Shown: positions 8,397 through 17,224 of the stretch, piece by piece | Layout of the letters: every line of letters begins with the position of its first letter | Position numbering within the stretch: position 1 is the stretch's first letter | Source of the DNA: Streptomyces sp. 2114.4 | GTDB taxonomy: Bacteria; Actinomycetota; Actinomycetes; Streptomycetales; Streptomycetaceae | Assembly: GCF_900187385.1 (NCBI RefSeq) | Contig: NZ_FYEY01000001.1 | Span: 7,502,001 to 7,566,000 of the forward strand | Direction of reading: 5' to 3' | Length of the DNA stretch: 64,000 nucleotides | Notes under the pieces: model-generated | Seen by the model: only the letters and a program-made list of their open reading frames with translations | Database searches by the model: none | What the model was told of the DNA's origin: nothing | Translations under genes and position numbers: made by a program

Positions 8397-9143
8397 GTGG
8401 GGACCACGCAGCTCGAAACGGTGCCGGAGCCGAAGTACTGGCACCTCAAGACCGTGCTCAGCGAGGCGCTGGACTCGGAGTTCACGGTCGGCGAGATTCT
8501 GCCCAACGAGCGTGAGCTGGCCGCGCGGTTCGGCGTCGCCCGGGCCACGCTGCGGCAGGCGCTCGAACAGCTGGAGCTGGAAGGCAGACTCCAGCGTCGC
8601 CGCGGTGTGGGCACCACCGTCGCACCGCCCAGGATCGGCGTCGCCGTCGACCCCGTCCGCCACACCTGGCCCGGCGCCCCCGGTGACGACTGGCAGCCGC
8701 TCGACGCCGTCGAGAGCGATACGGTGCCCGCCGCGGTGGCCGGACTGCTGGCGACCGCCCCCGGCGACCCGGTGCACATCGTGCGCCGCAGCCGGGTCAC
8801 GCACGGCCGGCCGGTGGCCGCCGAGCTGCTGTACGTCCCGGCGGCCGCGCTCCCGGAGTGCGCCCCGGCCGACTCGCTCGACGCCCCGGACCGGGCCCGC
8901 GCGGTGCTGCACGCGCTCCAGACGCTGGAGCTGGACGCCCAGGACCGTACCGTCGAGCTCGGCTCGGCGCGTGCGGAGGACGCCAGGCAACTGGACCGGC
9001 TCCCCGGCGCGCCCGTCCTCCTGGTCACCACCCGCTATGTCTCCGGGGGCCGTACGACCGCCGTCGCGGTCTCCACCTACCGCGCGGACACCTGCCGGCT
9101 GACCTTCGGGGAGAGCGACGCGGTCGCTTTGCTCGCGGGCTGA
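8397..9143 (+). CDS. GntR/HutC family regulator, DasR-like
   Basis: This 248-residue repressor has an N-terminal winged HTH of GntR type (about residues 15-80, with LPNERELAARFGVARATLRQAL and the wing GRLQRRRGVGTTV) and a C-terminal UTRA effector domain (about 105-245, with VRRSRVTHGRPVAAELLYVP). HutC-type proteins of this build include DasR, the N-acetylglucosamine regulator of Streptomyces, which is released by amino-sugar phosphates. The GTG start at 8397 follows GGAGG. A dre-like palindrome over its own promoter suggests autoregulation. It may be a DasR paralogue; no sugar transport or catabolic gene lies beside it, but a convergent ROK regulator does. Confidence 0.88.
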   Translation: MGTTQLETVPEPKYWHLKTVLSEALDSEFTVGEILPNERELAARFGVARATLRQALEQLELEGRLQRRRGVGTTVAPPRIGVAVDPVRHTWPGAPGDDWQPLDAVESDTVPAAVAGLLATAPGDPVHIVRRSRVTHGRPVAAELLYVPAAALPECAPADSLDAPDRARAVLHALQTLELDAQDRTVELGSARAEDARQLDRLPGAPVLLVTTRYVSGGRTTAVAVSTYRADTCRLTFGESDAVALLAG

Positions 9144-9162
9144 GCCGCCCGACGGCTGAGGT

Positions 9163-9198
9163 ACGGGCTCTGCCGGACTGCGGTCCGGTGGGGCCCGT
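9163..9198. terminator. Hairpin terminator between convergent gntR and ROK genes
   Basis: Nested arms CCGGAC (9173-9178) and GTCCGG (9183-9188), with an outer ACGGGC (9163-9168) paired to GCCCGT (9193-9198), form a strong hairpin just after the GntR stop and before the opposing ROK gene ends. It could serve both directions. Confidence 0.55.
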
Positions 9199-9315
9199 GT
9201 GCGTGCGGCCGTACGCAGCGCGGTGGCCGGGCGGGGCCTGCTGTGCGCCGCGGGCCCCGGCGCTGTGCCGTACAGGCTGCGGCGGCCGGCGGCCGTCAGT
9301 ACTGGTCCGTGGTGG

Positions 9316-10503
9316 TCAGCGGCGGCCCGGCACCGCGTCGCGGCGCGTGGGGCGTTCCGTCACCGTGTTCTCCACCGCGAAGAGTTCGCCCTCCACATGA
9401 TCGAGCGCGAGCCGCAGCGCCCCGGTGGCGACCGCCGCCTCGCCCAGCCGGGACAGGGCGACCTGCGGCGGACGCAGGCAATAGCGCGCCAACTCCGCGC
9501 GCAGCGGCTCCAGTACGCCGTCCAGCCCCGCCGCCCAGCCGCCGATCACCACCAGCTCCGGGTCGAGTGCCAGCACCAGGGCCGCGACATCGTGCACCAG
9601 CCGCCGCAGGAAACGGTCGACCGCCTCGCGGGCCTGAGCGTCCCCCTCCCGCGCCGCCGCGAAGACCGCCGCGACCTGTGCCTCGTCCAGGGGGTGCAGC
9701 GGCGTGCCGGTCGTCGACAGCAGCCTCTCCGGTGTCGCTTCACGGCCGAGCAGGTGCAGGGCGCCGATCTCCCCGGCCGCCCCGCCGAATCCGCGGTGCA
9801 GGCGTCCGCCGATCAGCGAGCCGGCTCCCGGGCTGAGTCCGGCCAGCACGAAAACGATGTCATCGGAGCCGATGGCCGCGCCCTGCCAGTGTTCGGCCAC
9901 GGCGGCGGCGTTCGCGTCGTTCTCGACCAGCACCGGGCAGCGGAACGAGCGCCGCAGCCGCTCACCGAGCGGCAGACCCGTCCAGCCGGGCAGCGCCGTG
10001 CTCAGCCGTACGGTGCCGTCCGCCTCCACGATGCCGGGGCCGGCCACCCCGACGGCCCGCAGCGAAGACCGGGGCACGCCCGTGCGGCGCAGCAGCTCCG
10101 CCACCACGGCGCGGACCCGCTCCAGCCGCTCGTCGGGCGGTGCGCTCTCCTTCACGGGGCGTTGCGCGGTGTCCAGCACCCGGCCGCTCAGATCGGCCAG
10201 CAGGGCCGCGACGCGGTGCGGGCCGATCTCGATGCCCAGCAGATGCCCGGCCTCCGTACGGAACCGGAACCGGCGGGCCGGCCGTCCCTGGCGGCGGGTC
10301 CCGCCTTCCTCGGCGGCCGCCTCGGCCACCAGGCCGGTCTCGATGAGCCCTTCGACCACGCCCTCGACCGTCGGCCGGGACAGCCCCGTCACCTGGACGA
10401 GGTGGGTGAGCGTGGGGGAGTCCGCGGCGCGCAGCGCATGCAGCACCACGGCGGAGTTGATCCGTCGCAGCAGGGAGGGGTCCCCGCCGGTGAGCCGCCC
10501 CAA
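9316..10503 (-). CDS. ROK family transcriptional regulator
   Basis: This 395-residue protein has an N-terminal MarR-like winged HTH (about residues 10-70, LTHLVQVTGLSRPTVEGVVEGL) and a ROK sugar-kinase fold, with the ATP-binding-type segments GIEIGPHRVAALLADL and GVAGPGIVEADGT and the sugar-site ENDANAAAVAEH. The zinc-binding Cys cluster (CxCGxxGC) that normally follows the GEIG block in ROK proteins is absent: GGAAGEIGALHLLGREATPERLL has no Cys. It is therefore a regulator rather than a kinase and may lack the usual zinc-dependent shape. It is convergent with the DasR-like gene. The effector is unknown. Confidence 0.85.
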   Translation of the reverse strand: MGRLTGGDPSLLRRINSAVVLHALRAADSPTLTHLVQVTGLSRPTVEGVVEGLIETGLVAEAAAEEGGTRRQGRPARRFRFRTEAGHLLGIEIGPHRVAALLADLSGRVLDTAQRPVKESAPPDERLERVRAVVAELLRRTGVPRSSLRAVGVAGPGIVEADGTVRLSTALPGWTGLPLGERLRRSFRCPVLVENDANAAAVAEHWQGAAIGSDDIVFVLAGLSPGAGSLIGGRLHRGFGGAAGEIGALHLLGREATPERLLSTTGTPLHPLDEAQVAAVFAAAREGDAQAREAVDRFLRRLVHDVAALVLALDPELVVIGGWAAGLDGVLEPLRAELARYCLRPPQVALSRLGEAAVATGALRLALDHVEGELFAVENTVTERPTRRDAVPGRR

Positions 10504-10692
10504 CGTCCGTCTCCCTCACTTCGCGTGTGTGGCGGATCGTAGCCGGTCACCGGAGGGGCGGCGAGCCCCACGGGGGCGCCGGGCGGACGCAGGGGCCCGG
10601 CCCGGCGCGCGCCCGGGAGGGAGCGGAGGCGGGGCGCCTTCACCGGTGGAAAGGCAACGCAGGAGGCAGGGGGCGAAGGCGCCGGTGCTCCG

Positions 10693-12402
10693 TCAGCGTT
10701 CAGGGTTGGCACCGTCGGCGCCGGTGAACTCTTCGCCCGCGACCGGAAGGACGAGCCGGGACGGGTGGTGGAGCGAGACCTCGGCAGGTAGGAGCCGGGT
10801 GGCCGTCGCCGGAGGCTCGCCGGTGCCGGTGTTGCGGGCGAAGCGTGGGTGGGCGCCGCCGCTGACCTGCAGGCGGATCCGGTGTCCGGCGGGGACGGAG
10901 TAGGCGGTGGAACTCATCGGCACCGTGACGGCAGCCGGGGTGGCTCCGGTGGTGTCCGTGGTGGGGCCGGGCCGCAGGCGTCGCAGCCCGTCGCAGACGT
11001 TGGTCGAGCGGCCCCGGTCGTCGACGTCGCAGAGCCGGGCGAACACATCGGCGTGACCGGTGTCCGTGGTGACCCGTAGTTCCACGCCGACCGGCCCGAG
11101 GAGGTGTACCGGCTCGGTGAGCGGTGCGGTGGTGAAGGTCAGGACGTCGTCCCTGGCCTCCAGCGTGGTGTTGTCCTGATACCCGGCCTTGCCGGACAGC
11201 AGGGGGCCGCCGACCGAGGGCGTGGGATCGGCCGGGTCGTAGCGGAAGGAAACCGGCGCCGGGGCGTTCTCGGGCATCCGGGGGCGCAGGGTGCCGTCGC
11301 CGTCGAGGTACCAGTGGTGGGCCGTCGTCGCCGGGGGCCAGTCGGGGAGGTCCTGCCATGTCTCCCGGCCGGCCACGTGCACCCGCGCCTTCGTGGTTCG
11401 CAGGCCGCTCGGATCGTCGCACAGGTGGGCCCGCAGCCAGGCCAGGCTTTCGGCGAAGACCTCGGGCCAGCCCTGCTGCATGGCGGAGTTGTGCGTCCAG
11501 GGGCCGACGAGGAGGCTGCGGTCGCAGCCGGCCCGCCGCAGCCTGTCGTACTGCTGCAGGGTCTGGTCGAGGGCCACGTCGTGCCAGCCGGTGATCAGGC
11601 TGGTCGGCACCCTCAGGTTTTCGGCCACGGACCCCAGGTCCGCCCCGTGCCAGTGCGCGTCCTCCGGCTCGGGGTGGGTCATCGCCTCCTCCAGGAACGG
11701 CACCCTTCCGCCGAGGCCGGGCACATAGGCCGTGCCGAGCGGAAGGGCGCGCGTGATGGTGCGGAAGTGGCGCAGCAGCCGTAGTGCGGCCGACAGAAAC
11801 CTCAGCGTGCCCCGGTGCTTGTGCACCATGCCCATGGAGGTGGCAAGCGTGCTCTCCAGTGCGAAGGCGCCGCCGGGGTGGAAGTAGCCGTGCAGGTCGT
11901 GCAGGCCGATCTGGATCACCATCGCGCGCAGTTCCGGCGGCGGGTCCGCGGCGAGCGCCCACTGGACGTAGCCGAGGTAGCTGGCGCCGATCGTGCCCAG
12001 CGCGCCCGTGAACCAGGACTGCCGGCGCAGCCAGTCGACGGTGGCCCGGCCGTCGGCGGCCTCGTGGCGCCACAGGTCGAAGGTGCCGCCCGACCCTCCG
12101 GTGCCGCGGCAGCTCTGCAGGACGACGTGGAAGCCCTGTTCGGCGAAGAGCACGCCGTACATCGGCGCCCAGGGGAAGCCCCGGCCGTACGGCGAGCGGA
12201 CCAGGAGCGTCGGGAAGTCGCCCTCGGCCAGGGGGAAGTAGTGGTCGGTCAGCAGTGCGCTGCCGTCGGCCGCGGGGACCGCGAGGCCGGGTTCGTAGGC
12301 GATGTCGTGGAGCTTGGGCGGCAGCCCCCGGAAGGTGCGCCGCAGGGCGCGTATGTGCAGGGGCGGCTGCTTCGCGGACGCGTGGTGCGTGGTCGTCGTC
12401 AT
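10693..12402 (-). CDS. CocE/NonD family hydrolase (X-Pro dipeptidyl-peptidase type)
   Basis: This 569-residue serine hydrolase is of the CocE/NonD family. The alpha/beta-hydrolase part carries the nucleophile in GTIGASYLGYVQWALA (about residue 130), the acid in TGWHDVALDQTLQQYD and the His region GPWTHNSAMQQGW. A C-terminal jelly-roll domain of X-Pro dipeptidyl-peptidase type follows (from about residue 340). Members hydrolyse esters or amides, cocaine esterase being one example. ATG 12402 is chosen because the frame further upstream would cross the promoter region. It is divergent from a TetR gene across a 97-bp gap holding a short palindrome, so repression by that TetR protein is likely. 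Confidence 0.88.
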   Translation of the reverse strand: MTTTTHHASAKQPPLHIRALRRTFRGLPPKLHDIAYEPGLAVPAADGSALLTDHYFPLAEGDFPTLLVRSPYGRGFPWAPMYGVLFAEQGFHVVLQSCRGTGGSGGTFDLWRHEAADGRATVDWLRRQSWFTGALGTIGASYLGYVQWALAADPPPELRAMVIQIGLHDLHGYFHPGGAFALESTLATSMGMVHKHRGTLRFLSAALRLLRHFRTITRALPLGTAYVPGLGGRVPFLEEAMTHPEPEDAHWHGADLGSVAENLRVPTSLITGWHDVALDQTLQQYDRLRRAGCDRSLLVGPWTHNSAMQQGWPEVFAESLAWLRAHLCDDPSGLRTTKARVHVAGRETWQDLPDWPPATTAHHWYLDGDGTLRPRMPENAPAPVSFRYDPADPTPSVGGPLLSGKAGYQDNTTLEARDDVLTFTTAPLTEPVHLLGPVGVELRVTTDTGHADVFARLCDVDDRGRSTNVCDGLRRLRPGPTTDTTGATPAAVTVPMSSTAYSVPAGHRIRLQVSGGAHPRFARNTGTGEPPATATRLLPAEVSLHHPSRLVLPVAGEEFTGADGANPER

Positions 12403-12440
12403 GGTGCCTCGATTCCTGGAGCGGGCTCCGCCATATTTCC

Positions 12441-12453
12441 AGTACGTTGTACG
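12441..12453. promoter_or_regulatory. Probable TetR operator in the CocE/TetR divergent region
   Basis: AGTACGTTGTACG places two GTAC blocks around GTT, a short symmetrical site of the kind bound by TetR proteins. It lies between the start codons of the divergent CocE hydrolase (12402) and TetR (12500) genes, where it could block both promoters. Confidence 0.45.
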
Positions 12454-12499
12454 AGAATAGCGTGTGGTGGGATGGCACCAGGACAGAGGAGAGGTTGCC

Positions 12500-13240
12500 G
12501 TGGCCCGTACAGGAGGCTCGTCAGGGCGTCGTGCCGGTGTGGATCCCGAGTTGCTCTGGTCGCGGGCCGAACGCCCGCGACGGGGCAGGCCCCCGGCGCA
12601 CGACCGCGCCGCGATCACCGCCGAGGCCGTTGCCCTCGCCGACACCGAAGGGCTCGCCGCGGTCACGATGCGCGCCGTCGCGGGCCGGATCGGAGCGGGA
12701 ACGATGTCCCTCTACAGCTATGTCCCCAACAAGGAGACGCTGCTGGAGCTCATGATCGACCAGGTCGGCGGCGACCACCGGCTGCCGCCCGAGCCCTCCG
12801 GCGACTGGCGCGCCGACCTCCGGCGGATCGCCCACGAGCAGCGCGCGATCATGCACCGCCACCCCTGGCTGCCGGGCGCCCTGCCCGCGCAGCAGACGCT
12901 CGGCCCGAACACCCTCGCCGTATGGGAGTACACCCTCGCCGCCCTCGCCCCCGCCGGCCTCGATGCCCGGGCGAGGCTGGAGACCTTCAGCCTGCTCACC
13001 GGCTTCGTGGCCAGCCACGTCCTGTACGAACTCGCCCAGGAACGGGCGGTCGAGGCGGCCGGCCGCACCTCCGGCGAACTCCTCGATGCACAGGCCCGCT
13101 ACCTCAAGACCGCTGCCGCCGCCGGCAGCTTTCCCCATCTCGCCGACGCGCTGGAGGAGACGGGCAACGACCCGGCCCCGCAAGCCGTTTTCGACCGCCT
13201 TCTCGACCGCATGATCAACGGTCTTACGGCGGCGACATGA
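12500..13240 (+). CDS. TetR family regulator
   Basis: This 246-residue regulator has an HTH at about residues 45-90 (ALADTEGLAAVTMRAVAGRIGAGTM followed by SLYSYVPNKETLLELM). The C-terminal region looks like the TetR_C_1 ligand-binding fold of the tetracycline-repressor subclass. GTG 12500 is taken as the start because AGGAGAGG stands just upstream. It is divergent from the CocE hydrolase and probably controls it and itself through the 12441-12453 site. The ligand is unknown, possibly an ester substrate of the hydrolase. Confidence 0.85.
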   Translation: MARTGGSSGRRAGVDPELLWSRAERPRRGRPPAHDRAAITAEAVALADTEGLAAVTMRAVAGRIGAGTMSLYSYVPNKETLLELMIDQVGGDHRLPPEPSGDWRADLRRIAHEQRAIMHRHPWLPGALPAQQTLGPNTLAVWEYTLAALAPAGLDARARLETFSLLTGFVASHVLYELAQERAVEAAGRTSGELLDAQARYLKTAAAAGSFPHLADALEETGNDPAPQAVFDRLLDRMINGLTAAT

Positions 13241-13330
13241 CCCCGGCACCGGCGCTCCCGCCGGGGCGCCCCACCGCGGCCGCACGGCGGGGGAGAGTCA
13301 ATTGTCAGACCCGGGCGGTTTACTGACGGC

Positions 13331-13762
13331 ATGACCGCTGACACGTATCTGGCCACCATCGACCGGTTGCGGCTCCGGGATTTCCCCGCTGTGCGGGCCC
13401 GGTCCGCCATGGTCGAGAGCGGGCCGGGGTTCCACATAGCCGGTCTGCGGGTCAGCCAGAATTTCTGGGACGCGGACCTCGTCGAGGTGGCCGAGGCCGC
13501 GGAGGAGTTCGAGGCCGAGCTGACGGTGCTGGTACAGGCGCTGTCGTTACGGTGGGGCGAGCCCGAAACGCTCGATCTCACCGCCTGCTTGGAACGGTCG
13601 GCGAGGGGCCTGCCCGTCCCGCCGCCGCTGGACACGCTGTGCGGATATGTCCCGCGGATGCACGGCTGGCGGGTGCAGGGCCGGTGGATCGGGGTGGGTG
13701 TGGGGCAGGGTGACCGGGAGCTGCCCTTCCAACTGCTGGTGGCGGTGGGGGAGGGGAGGTGA
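13331..13762 (+). CDS. Hypothetical protein, 143 residues
   Basis: I do not recognise a family. The product is 143 residues, soluble and acidic in its middle (DLVEVAEAAEEFEAELTVL), and ends without a membrane segment. Codon use is typical of the surrounding genes, which supports real coding. The start is ATG 13331, with only a weak GAC-rich site upstream. It follows the TetR gene by 90 bp on the same strand and is convergent with the beta-propeller gene 33 bp away. Confidence 0.6.
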   Translation: MTADTYLATIDRLRLRDFPAVRARSAMVESGPGFHIAGLRVSQNFWDADLVEVAEAAEEFEAELTVLVQALSLRWGEPETLDLTACLERSARGLPVPPPLDTLCGYVPRMHGWRVQGRWIGVGVGQGDRELPFQLLVAVGEGR

Positions 13763-13795
13763 CGCGGCTGCGGACGCGGATACCGTGCCGCGGTG

Positions 13796-14857
13796 TCAGC
13801 GGGGGAAGACGGGGGCGAGCGCCGCGGTGACGAGCCGGTGCGGGGCGCCGGTGCCGTCGGCGGGGACGGTCCACAGGTCCGAGCCGAAGTCGCCCGGCAG
13901 GGAGTAGACGAGAGTGTGGTTGTCGCGCCAGACGGCCTGGTCGTCGACGTTGCGGTGTTCGCCGGTCGCCCTCTCGTGCAAGGTGCGCAGATCGAGGACG
14001 AACAAACGCCACGGAGCATTGGGGTCCGCGCCCTTGACGCGCTTCTTGTACGCGAGCCGGGTGCCGTCGGGGGAGAGCGAGGGGCATTCGACGTTGGGGT
14101 GCAGCGCCCGGAGGGTGCGGGTGGTGCGGTTGCCGCGGACGAGGTAGGTCCTTCCGGCCGTGGCGGCGGTGGCGTAGAAGTGGGTGTCGTCGGCGAAGGT
14201 GACGCCCCAGACGTTCACATCGGCCGCGTGCACCGGCCGCCCGTCGACGGTCAGGGCATAGGTCTCCAGGTTGGCGTCCAGATGCCGGCCGCGGGTGTCG
14301 ACGACGGAGGTACGGGTGGAGAAGGCGGTACCCGCGTAGGAGTCCCCGCTGACGAATATCGTCCAGGCGACGGTACGGCCGCTGGGGGAGACCCGGCCGC
14401 GGGTGGGGGTGCCGGCCAGGCCGTAGTGGCGCAGCGGGCGCAGGCGCTTGTCGAGGATCACGGCCCGGTAGGTGTCGCGGAGCGTGCCGTGGACCGCCTG
14501 GAGGCAGAGGCCGGTGCCGGCGGCCGCGTGGAAGCGCAGGCAGCGGACGCCGGATGCGGTGCGCGGGCCGGTGAGCCGGCCGGCCGGGACGGCGGTGATC
14601 TCGTCGCGGTGCGGGCCCCAGGCCATGGTGCGGAACAGGCTGTGGTGCGGGTCGTCCAGGCGTACGGCACCGGAGGCCACCGCGGGGCCGCCCGCCTGGG
14701 TGTGCTCCTTGCGGGCGGCGCGCCCCGCGGCGTGCAGCGTCGCGCCGACGGCGACCCCGCCGAGCACGAGCACGGTGACGAGCAGGAGGACCAGGCGTGC
14801 GCCGCGGCTCAGGGGGGTGCGGCTCAGGGGAGTACGGCTCCCGGGGATGCGGCTCAC
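13796..14857 (-). CDS. Membrane-anchored TolB-like beta-propeller protein
   Basis: This 353-residue protein has one N-terminal membrane segment (about residues 20-45, ARLVLLLVTVLVLGGVAVGA). The extracytoplasmic body contains repeated blades of WD40/TolB type, with motifs such as RVSPSGRTVAWTIF, CPSLSPDGTRLAYKKR and SDLWTVPADGTGAPHRLV. It starts with GTG overlapping the MFS stop by 4 bp (GTGA), so it is translationally coupled to the exporter gene. It may bind a ligand or protein partner outside the membrane. No enzymatic motif is seen. Confidence 0.75.
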   Translation of the reverse strand: MSRIPGSRTPLSRTPLSRGARLVLLLVTVLVLGGVAVGATLHAAGRAARKEHTQAGGPAVASGAVRLDDPHHSLFRTMAWGPHRDEITAVPAGRLTGPRTASGVRCLRFHAAAGTGLCLQAVHGTLRDTYRAVILDKRLRPLRHYGLAGTPTRGRVSPSGRTVAWTIFVSGDSYAGTAFSTRTSVVDTRGRHLDANLETYALTVDGRPVHAADVNVWGVTFADDTHFYATAATAGRTYLVRGNRTTRTLRALHPNVECPSLSPDGTRLAYKKRVKGADPNAPWRLFVLDLRTLHERATGEHRNVDDQAVWRDNHTLVYSLPGDFGSDLWTVPADGTGAPHRLVTAALAPVFPR

Positions 14858-16182
14858 CGTGCGTCCTTTGCGGGGGAATTCGAGGCCGGCGCCGGGACGG
14901 CACGGCGCAGAAGGAAGGCGCTGACGGCCGCGGCGAGCGCCAGACCGATGACGGCGGTCAGGACGGCGGTGCGGTCACCCCAGGCCGTCCAGGCGGCGCC
15001 GAAGGCGAGGGAGCAGACGAACCGGGCGGCGGTCTGGCCGGTCTGCACCACGGCCAGACCACTGCCGCGGGCGTCCTCGGGCACCGCATCGGCGGTCGCC
15101 GCCGCCAGCACTCCGTCGGTCGCCGCATAGAACGAGCCGTGCAGCACCAGCACGGCACAGACCAGGGCCGCACCGCCGGCCGACGGCACCAGCAGCAGCC
15201 CGTAAGCGCCCAGCAGCGCCAGATGCCCGGCAAGGAACAGCCGCCGGCGGCCGATCCGGTCGGCGACGGCCCCCAACGGCACCGCCAGCAGCAAGAACGC
15301 CGCGGCCGTGCCCAGCGGAAGCAGCGGGAACCAGCCCGTCGGCAGATCGAGCCGCCGCTGCAGGGTCAGATACAGAAAGGAGTCGCTGACGGTCGTCAGC
15401 CCCAGCAGCACCGCACACCCGGTCAGCCGGCGCACCTCCGGCCGTGCCAGCAGGGCGCGCACCGGCGTCCGGGGCCCGGCCGGGGCCCGGACGCCGGTGG
15501 CCTGCGCGGCATCCGGGAGGCGGCGCGGGACGAACAGCACAAGGACGACCACACCCAGCACGGCCACACAGAAGCTGACCGTGAAGACCGCGTCGTAGCC
15601 TTCCGCCGCCACCCGCAGCAGCAAGAACGCCACCAGCGGCCCGCACAGCGCGCCTGCCGTGTCCATGGCCCGGTGCACCCCGAACGCCCGGCCCCGGACG
15701 GCCGGTTCGGCGGCCAGGGAGATCATCGCGTCCCGCGGCGCGGTCCGCAGACCCTTGCCGGTGCGGTCCATCGCCAGCACCGCCCCGATCAACGGCAACG
15801 AGTGCACCATCAGCAACAGCGGTTTGCACAGCGCGGAGAGCCCGTACCCCACCGCGGCCACCGTCTTGTGGCCGCCGCCCCCGCCCCGGTCCGACAACCG
15901 GCCCCCCACCAGCCGGACCAGCGCGCTCACCCCGTTGTAGACCCCGTCCAGCACCCCGAACCCCCAAGGAGAAAGCCCGAGTTCGGAGACGAGGTAGAGC
16001 GGGAGCACGGCGGTGACCATCTCCGAGGAGATGTCCGTGATGAGGCTGACGGTGCCCAGTACGAGCACTGTCGGGGGGAGGGCGGATACGGCGCGCCGAA
16101 GCGGACGGCGGTCCGTCGTGGCGCGCCGGTCACGCGGCGGCGCGGAGGCCGAGGGGGCGGAGCGGCGGTCCGCGAGGTACAC
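14854..16182 (-). CDS. MFS transporter
   Basis: This 442-residue protein has about 12 hydrophobic segments and an MFS motif-A-like loop between the second and third (VGGRLSDRGGGGGHKTV). The segment GTVSLITDISSEMVTAVLPLYL is typical of the drug-efflux-like MFS subgroup. The GTG start lies two bases after the phosphoesterase stop, and the gene overlaps the beta-propeller start by 4 bp, giving a three-gene operon. The substrate is unknown, but the secreted phosphoesterase beside it suggests a phosphorylated or dephosphorylated small molecule. Confidence 0.82.
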   Translation of the reverse strand: MYLADRRSAPSASAPPRDRRATTDRRPLRRAVSALPPTVLVLGTVSLITDISSEMVTAVLPLYLVSELGLSPWGFGVLDGVYNGVSALVRLVGGRLSDRGGGGGHKTVAAVGYGLSALCKPLLLMVHSLPLIGAVLAMDRTGKGLRTAPRDAMISLAAEPAVRGRAFGVHRAMDTAGALCGPLVAFLLLRVAAEGYDAVFTVSFCVAVLGVVVLVLFVPRRLPDAAQATGVRAPAGPRTPVRALLARPEVRRLTGCAVLLGLTTVSDSFLYLTLQRRLDLPTGWFPLLPLGTAAAFLLLAVPLGAVADRIGRRRLFLAGHLALLGAYGLLLVPSAGGAALVCAVLVLHGSFYAATDGVLAAATADAVPEDARGSGLAVVQTGQTAARFVCSLAFGAAWTAWGDRTAVLTAVIGLALAAAVSAFLLRRAVPAPASNSPAKDAR

Positions 16183-16183
16183 G

Positions 16184-17116
16184 TCAGCCGGCCCAGATGC
16201 CGCTGATGTCCTTGGCGCCTGCGGCGTTGCCCGCGTGTGAGGTGCCGTACATGTCCTCGAGGGTGCGCAGGACGTCGTAGTGGTTGTAGGTGGTGGCGGA
16301 GGTGGCGCCCGCCTTCACCGGCTGGCCGTAGAGCACGGTCGGGATGCGGTTTCCGCTGAGCCGGTCGTCCTCGTCGAAGGTGAGCAGCAGCAGGCTGTTG
16401 TGGGTCTTCGCCCAGTCCGCATAGCTCTTGAGGTGGTCCTTCAGCCAGGTGTCGCCGCTGGACACCGAGCAGTCGTGCATATCGCTGCACAGGTTCGGCA
16501 CGACGAAGGACACGGTCGGCAGCTTCGAGAAGTCGGTGGGAAAGGCGTCGAAGGTGTGCGCCGAGCCGGTGGAGACATTGCCGAAGCCGAACCACGGGTT
16601 GTGCTTCTGCGCGTATGTGCCGCTCTTGCAGGTGGTGGAGCCCTCGGACGGCAGCGACTCGTTGTAGCTCGCCCAGGACTTGCCGGCCGCCGTCACCTCG
16701 GAGGCGAGGTTGGGGGCGTCGCTGAAGCCCGGGTCGACGCAGCTGTCGTCGGTGACGCCCTGGGTGTCACCGGAGAAGAGCGCGTAGTAGTTGGGCTGGC
16801 TGGGGTGGGTCTCGGCGTAGGAGGCGGTGAGACTGGCGCCCCCGGAGGCCAGGGAGTTGATGTAGGGGGCGCCGGAGCTGCCGATCACCTGGCTGTAGGC
16901 GTGGTTCTCGAAGACCACCACGACCACGTGGTCGGGGGTCGGCAGGGCGGCCACGGCCGGTTCGGCGCCGAAGCCGTTGCCCGCCCAGACGCCGAGCCCG
17001 GTGCCGGCGAGGGCGAACACCCCGGCGAGTGCGGTGACTTCGAGACGGCGGGAGCGGCGGATGCGGTGGGAGGAGGGGGACGCTGCGGCGGAGGGGGACT
17101 CGGAGAGGGCAGGCAC
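16184..17116 (-). CDS. Exported phosphoesterase (acid phosphatase / phospholipase C-like)
   Basis: This 310-residue protein is of the phosphoesterase family (Pfam phosphoesterase, related to phospholipase C and AcpA). An N-terminal Arg-rich stretch and one hydrophobic segment (residues about 20-47) indicate export. The metal-binding blocks VVVVFENHAYSQVIG, THPSQPNYYALFSG and LLLLTFDEDDRLSGNRIPTV, with a C-terminal NHYDVLRTLEDMYG, fit the family. It leads an operon with the MFS transporter and the beta-propeller protein. The reaction is probably phosphomonoester or diester hydrolysis outside the membrane. Confidence 0.85.
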   Translation of the reverse strand: MPALSESPSAAASPSSHRIRRSRRLEVTALAGVFALAGTGLGVWAGNGFGAEPAVAALPTPDHVVVVVFENHAYSQVIGSSGAPYINSLASGGASLTASYAETHPSQPNYYALFSGDTQGVTDDSCVDPGFSDAPNLASEVTAAGKSWASYNESLPSEGSTTCKSGTYAQKHNPWFGFGNVSTGSAHTFDAFPTDFSKLPTVSFVVPNLCSDMHDCSVSSGDTWLKDHLKSYADWAKTHNSLLLLTFDEDDRLSGNRIPTVLYGQPVKAGATSATTYNHYDVLRTLEDMYGTSHAGNAAGAKDISGIWAG

Positions 17117-17224
17117 AGGAGTCTCCGTACGGGAGTGGGGGCTGCGCGGGCGGCGTCAGAGTAGAGGCGTCGGGTAGGCATGTACATGCCTTCAAGATGG
17201 CCGACGGCCGAACGGTGGACGACC

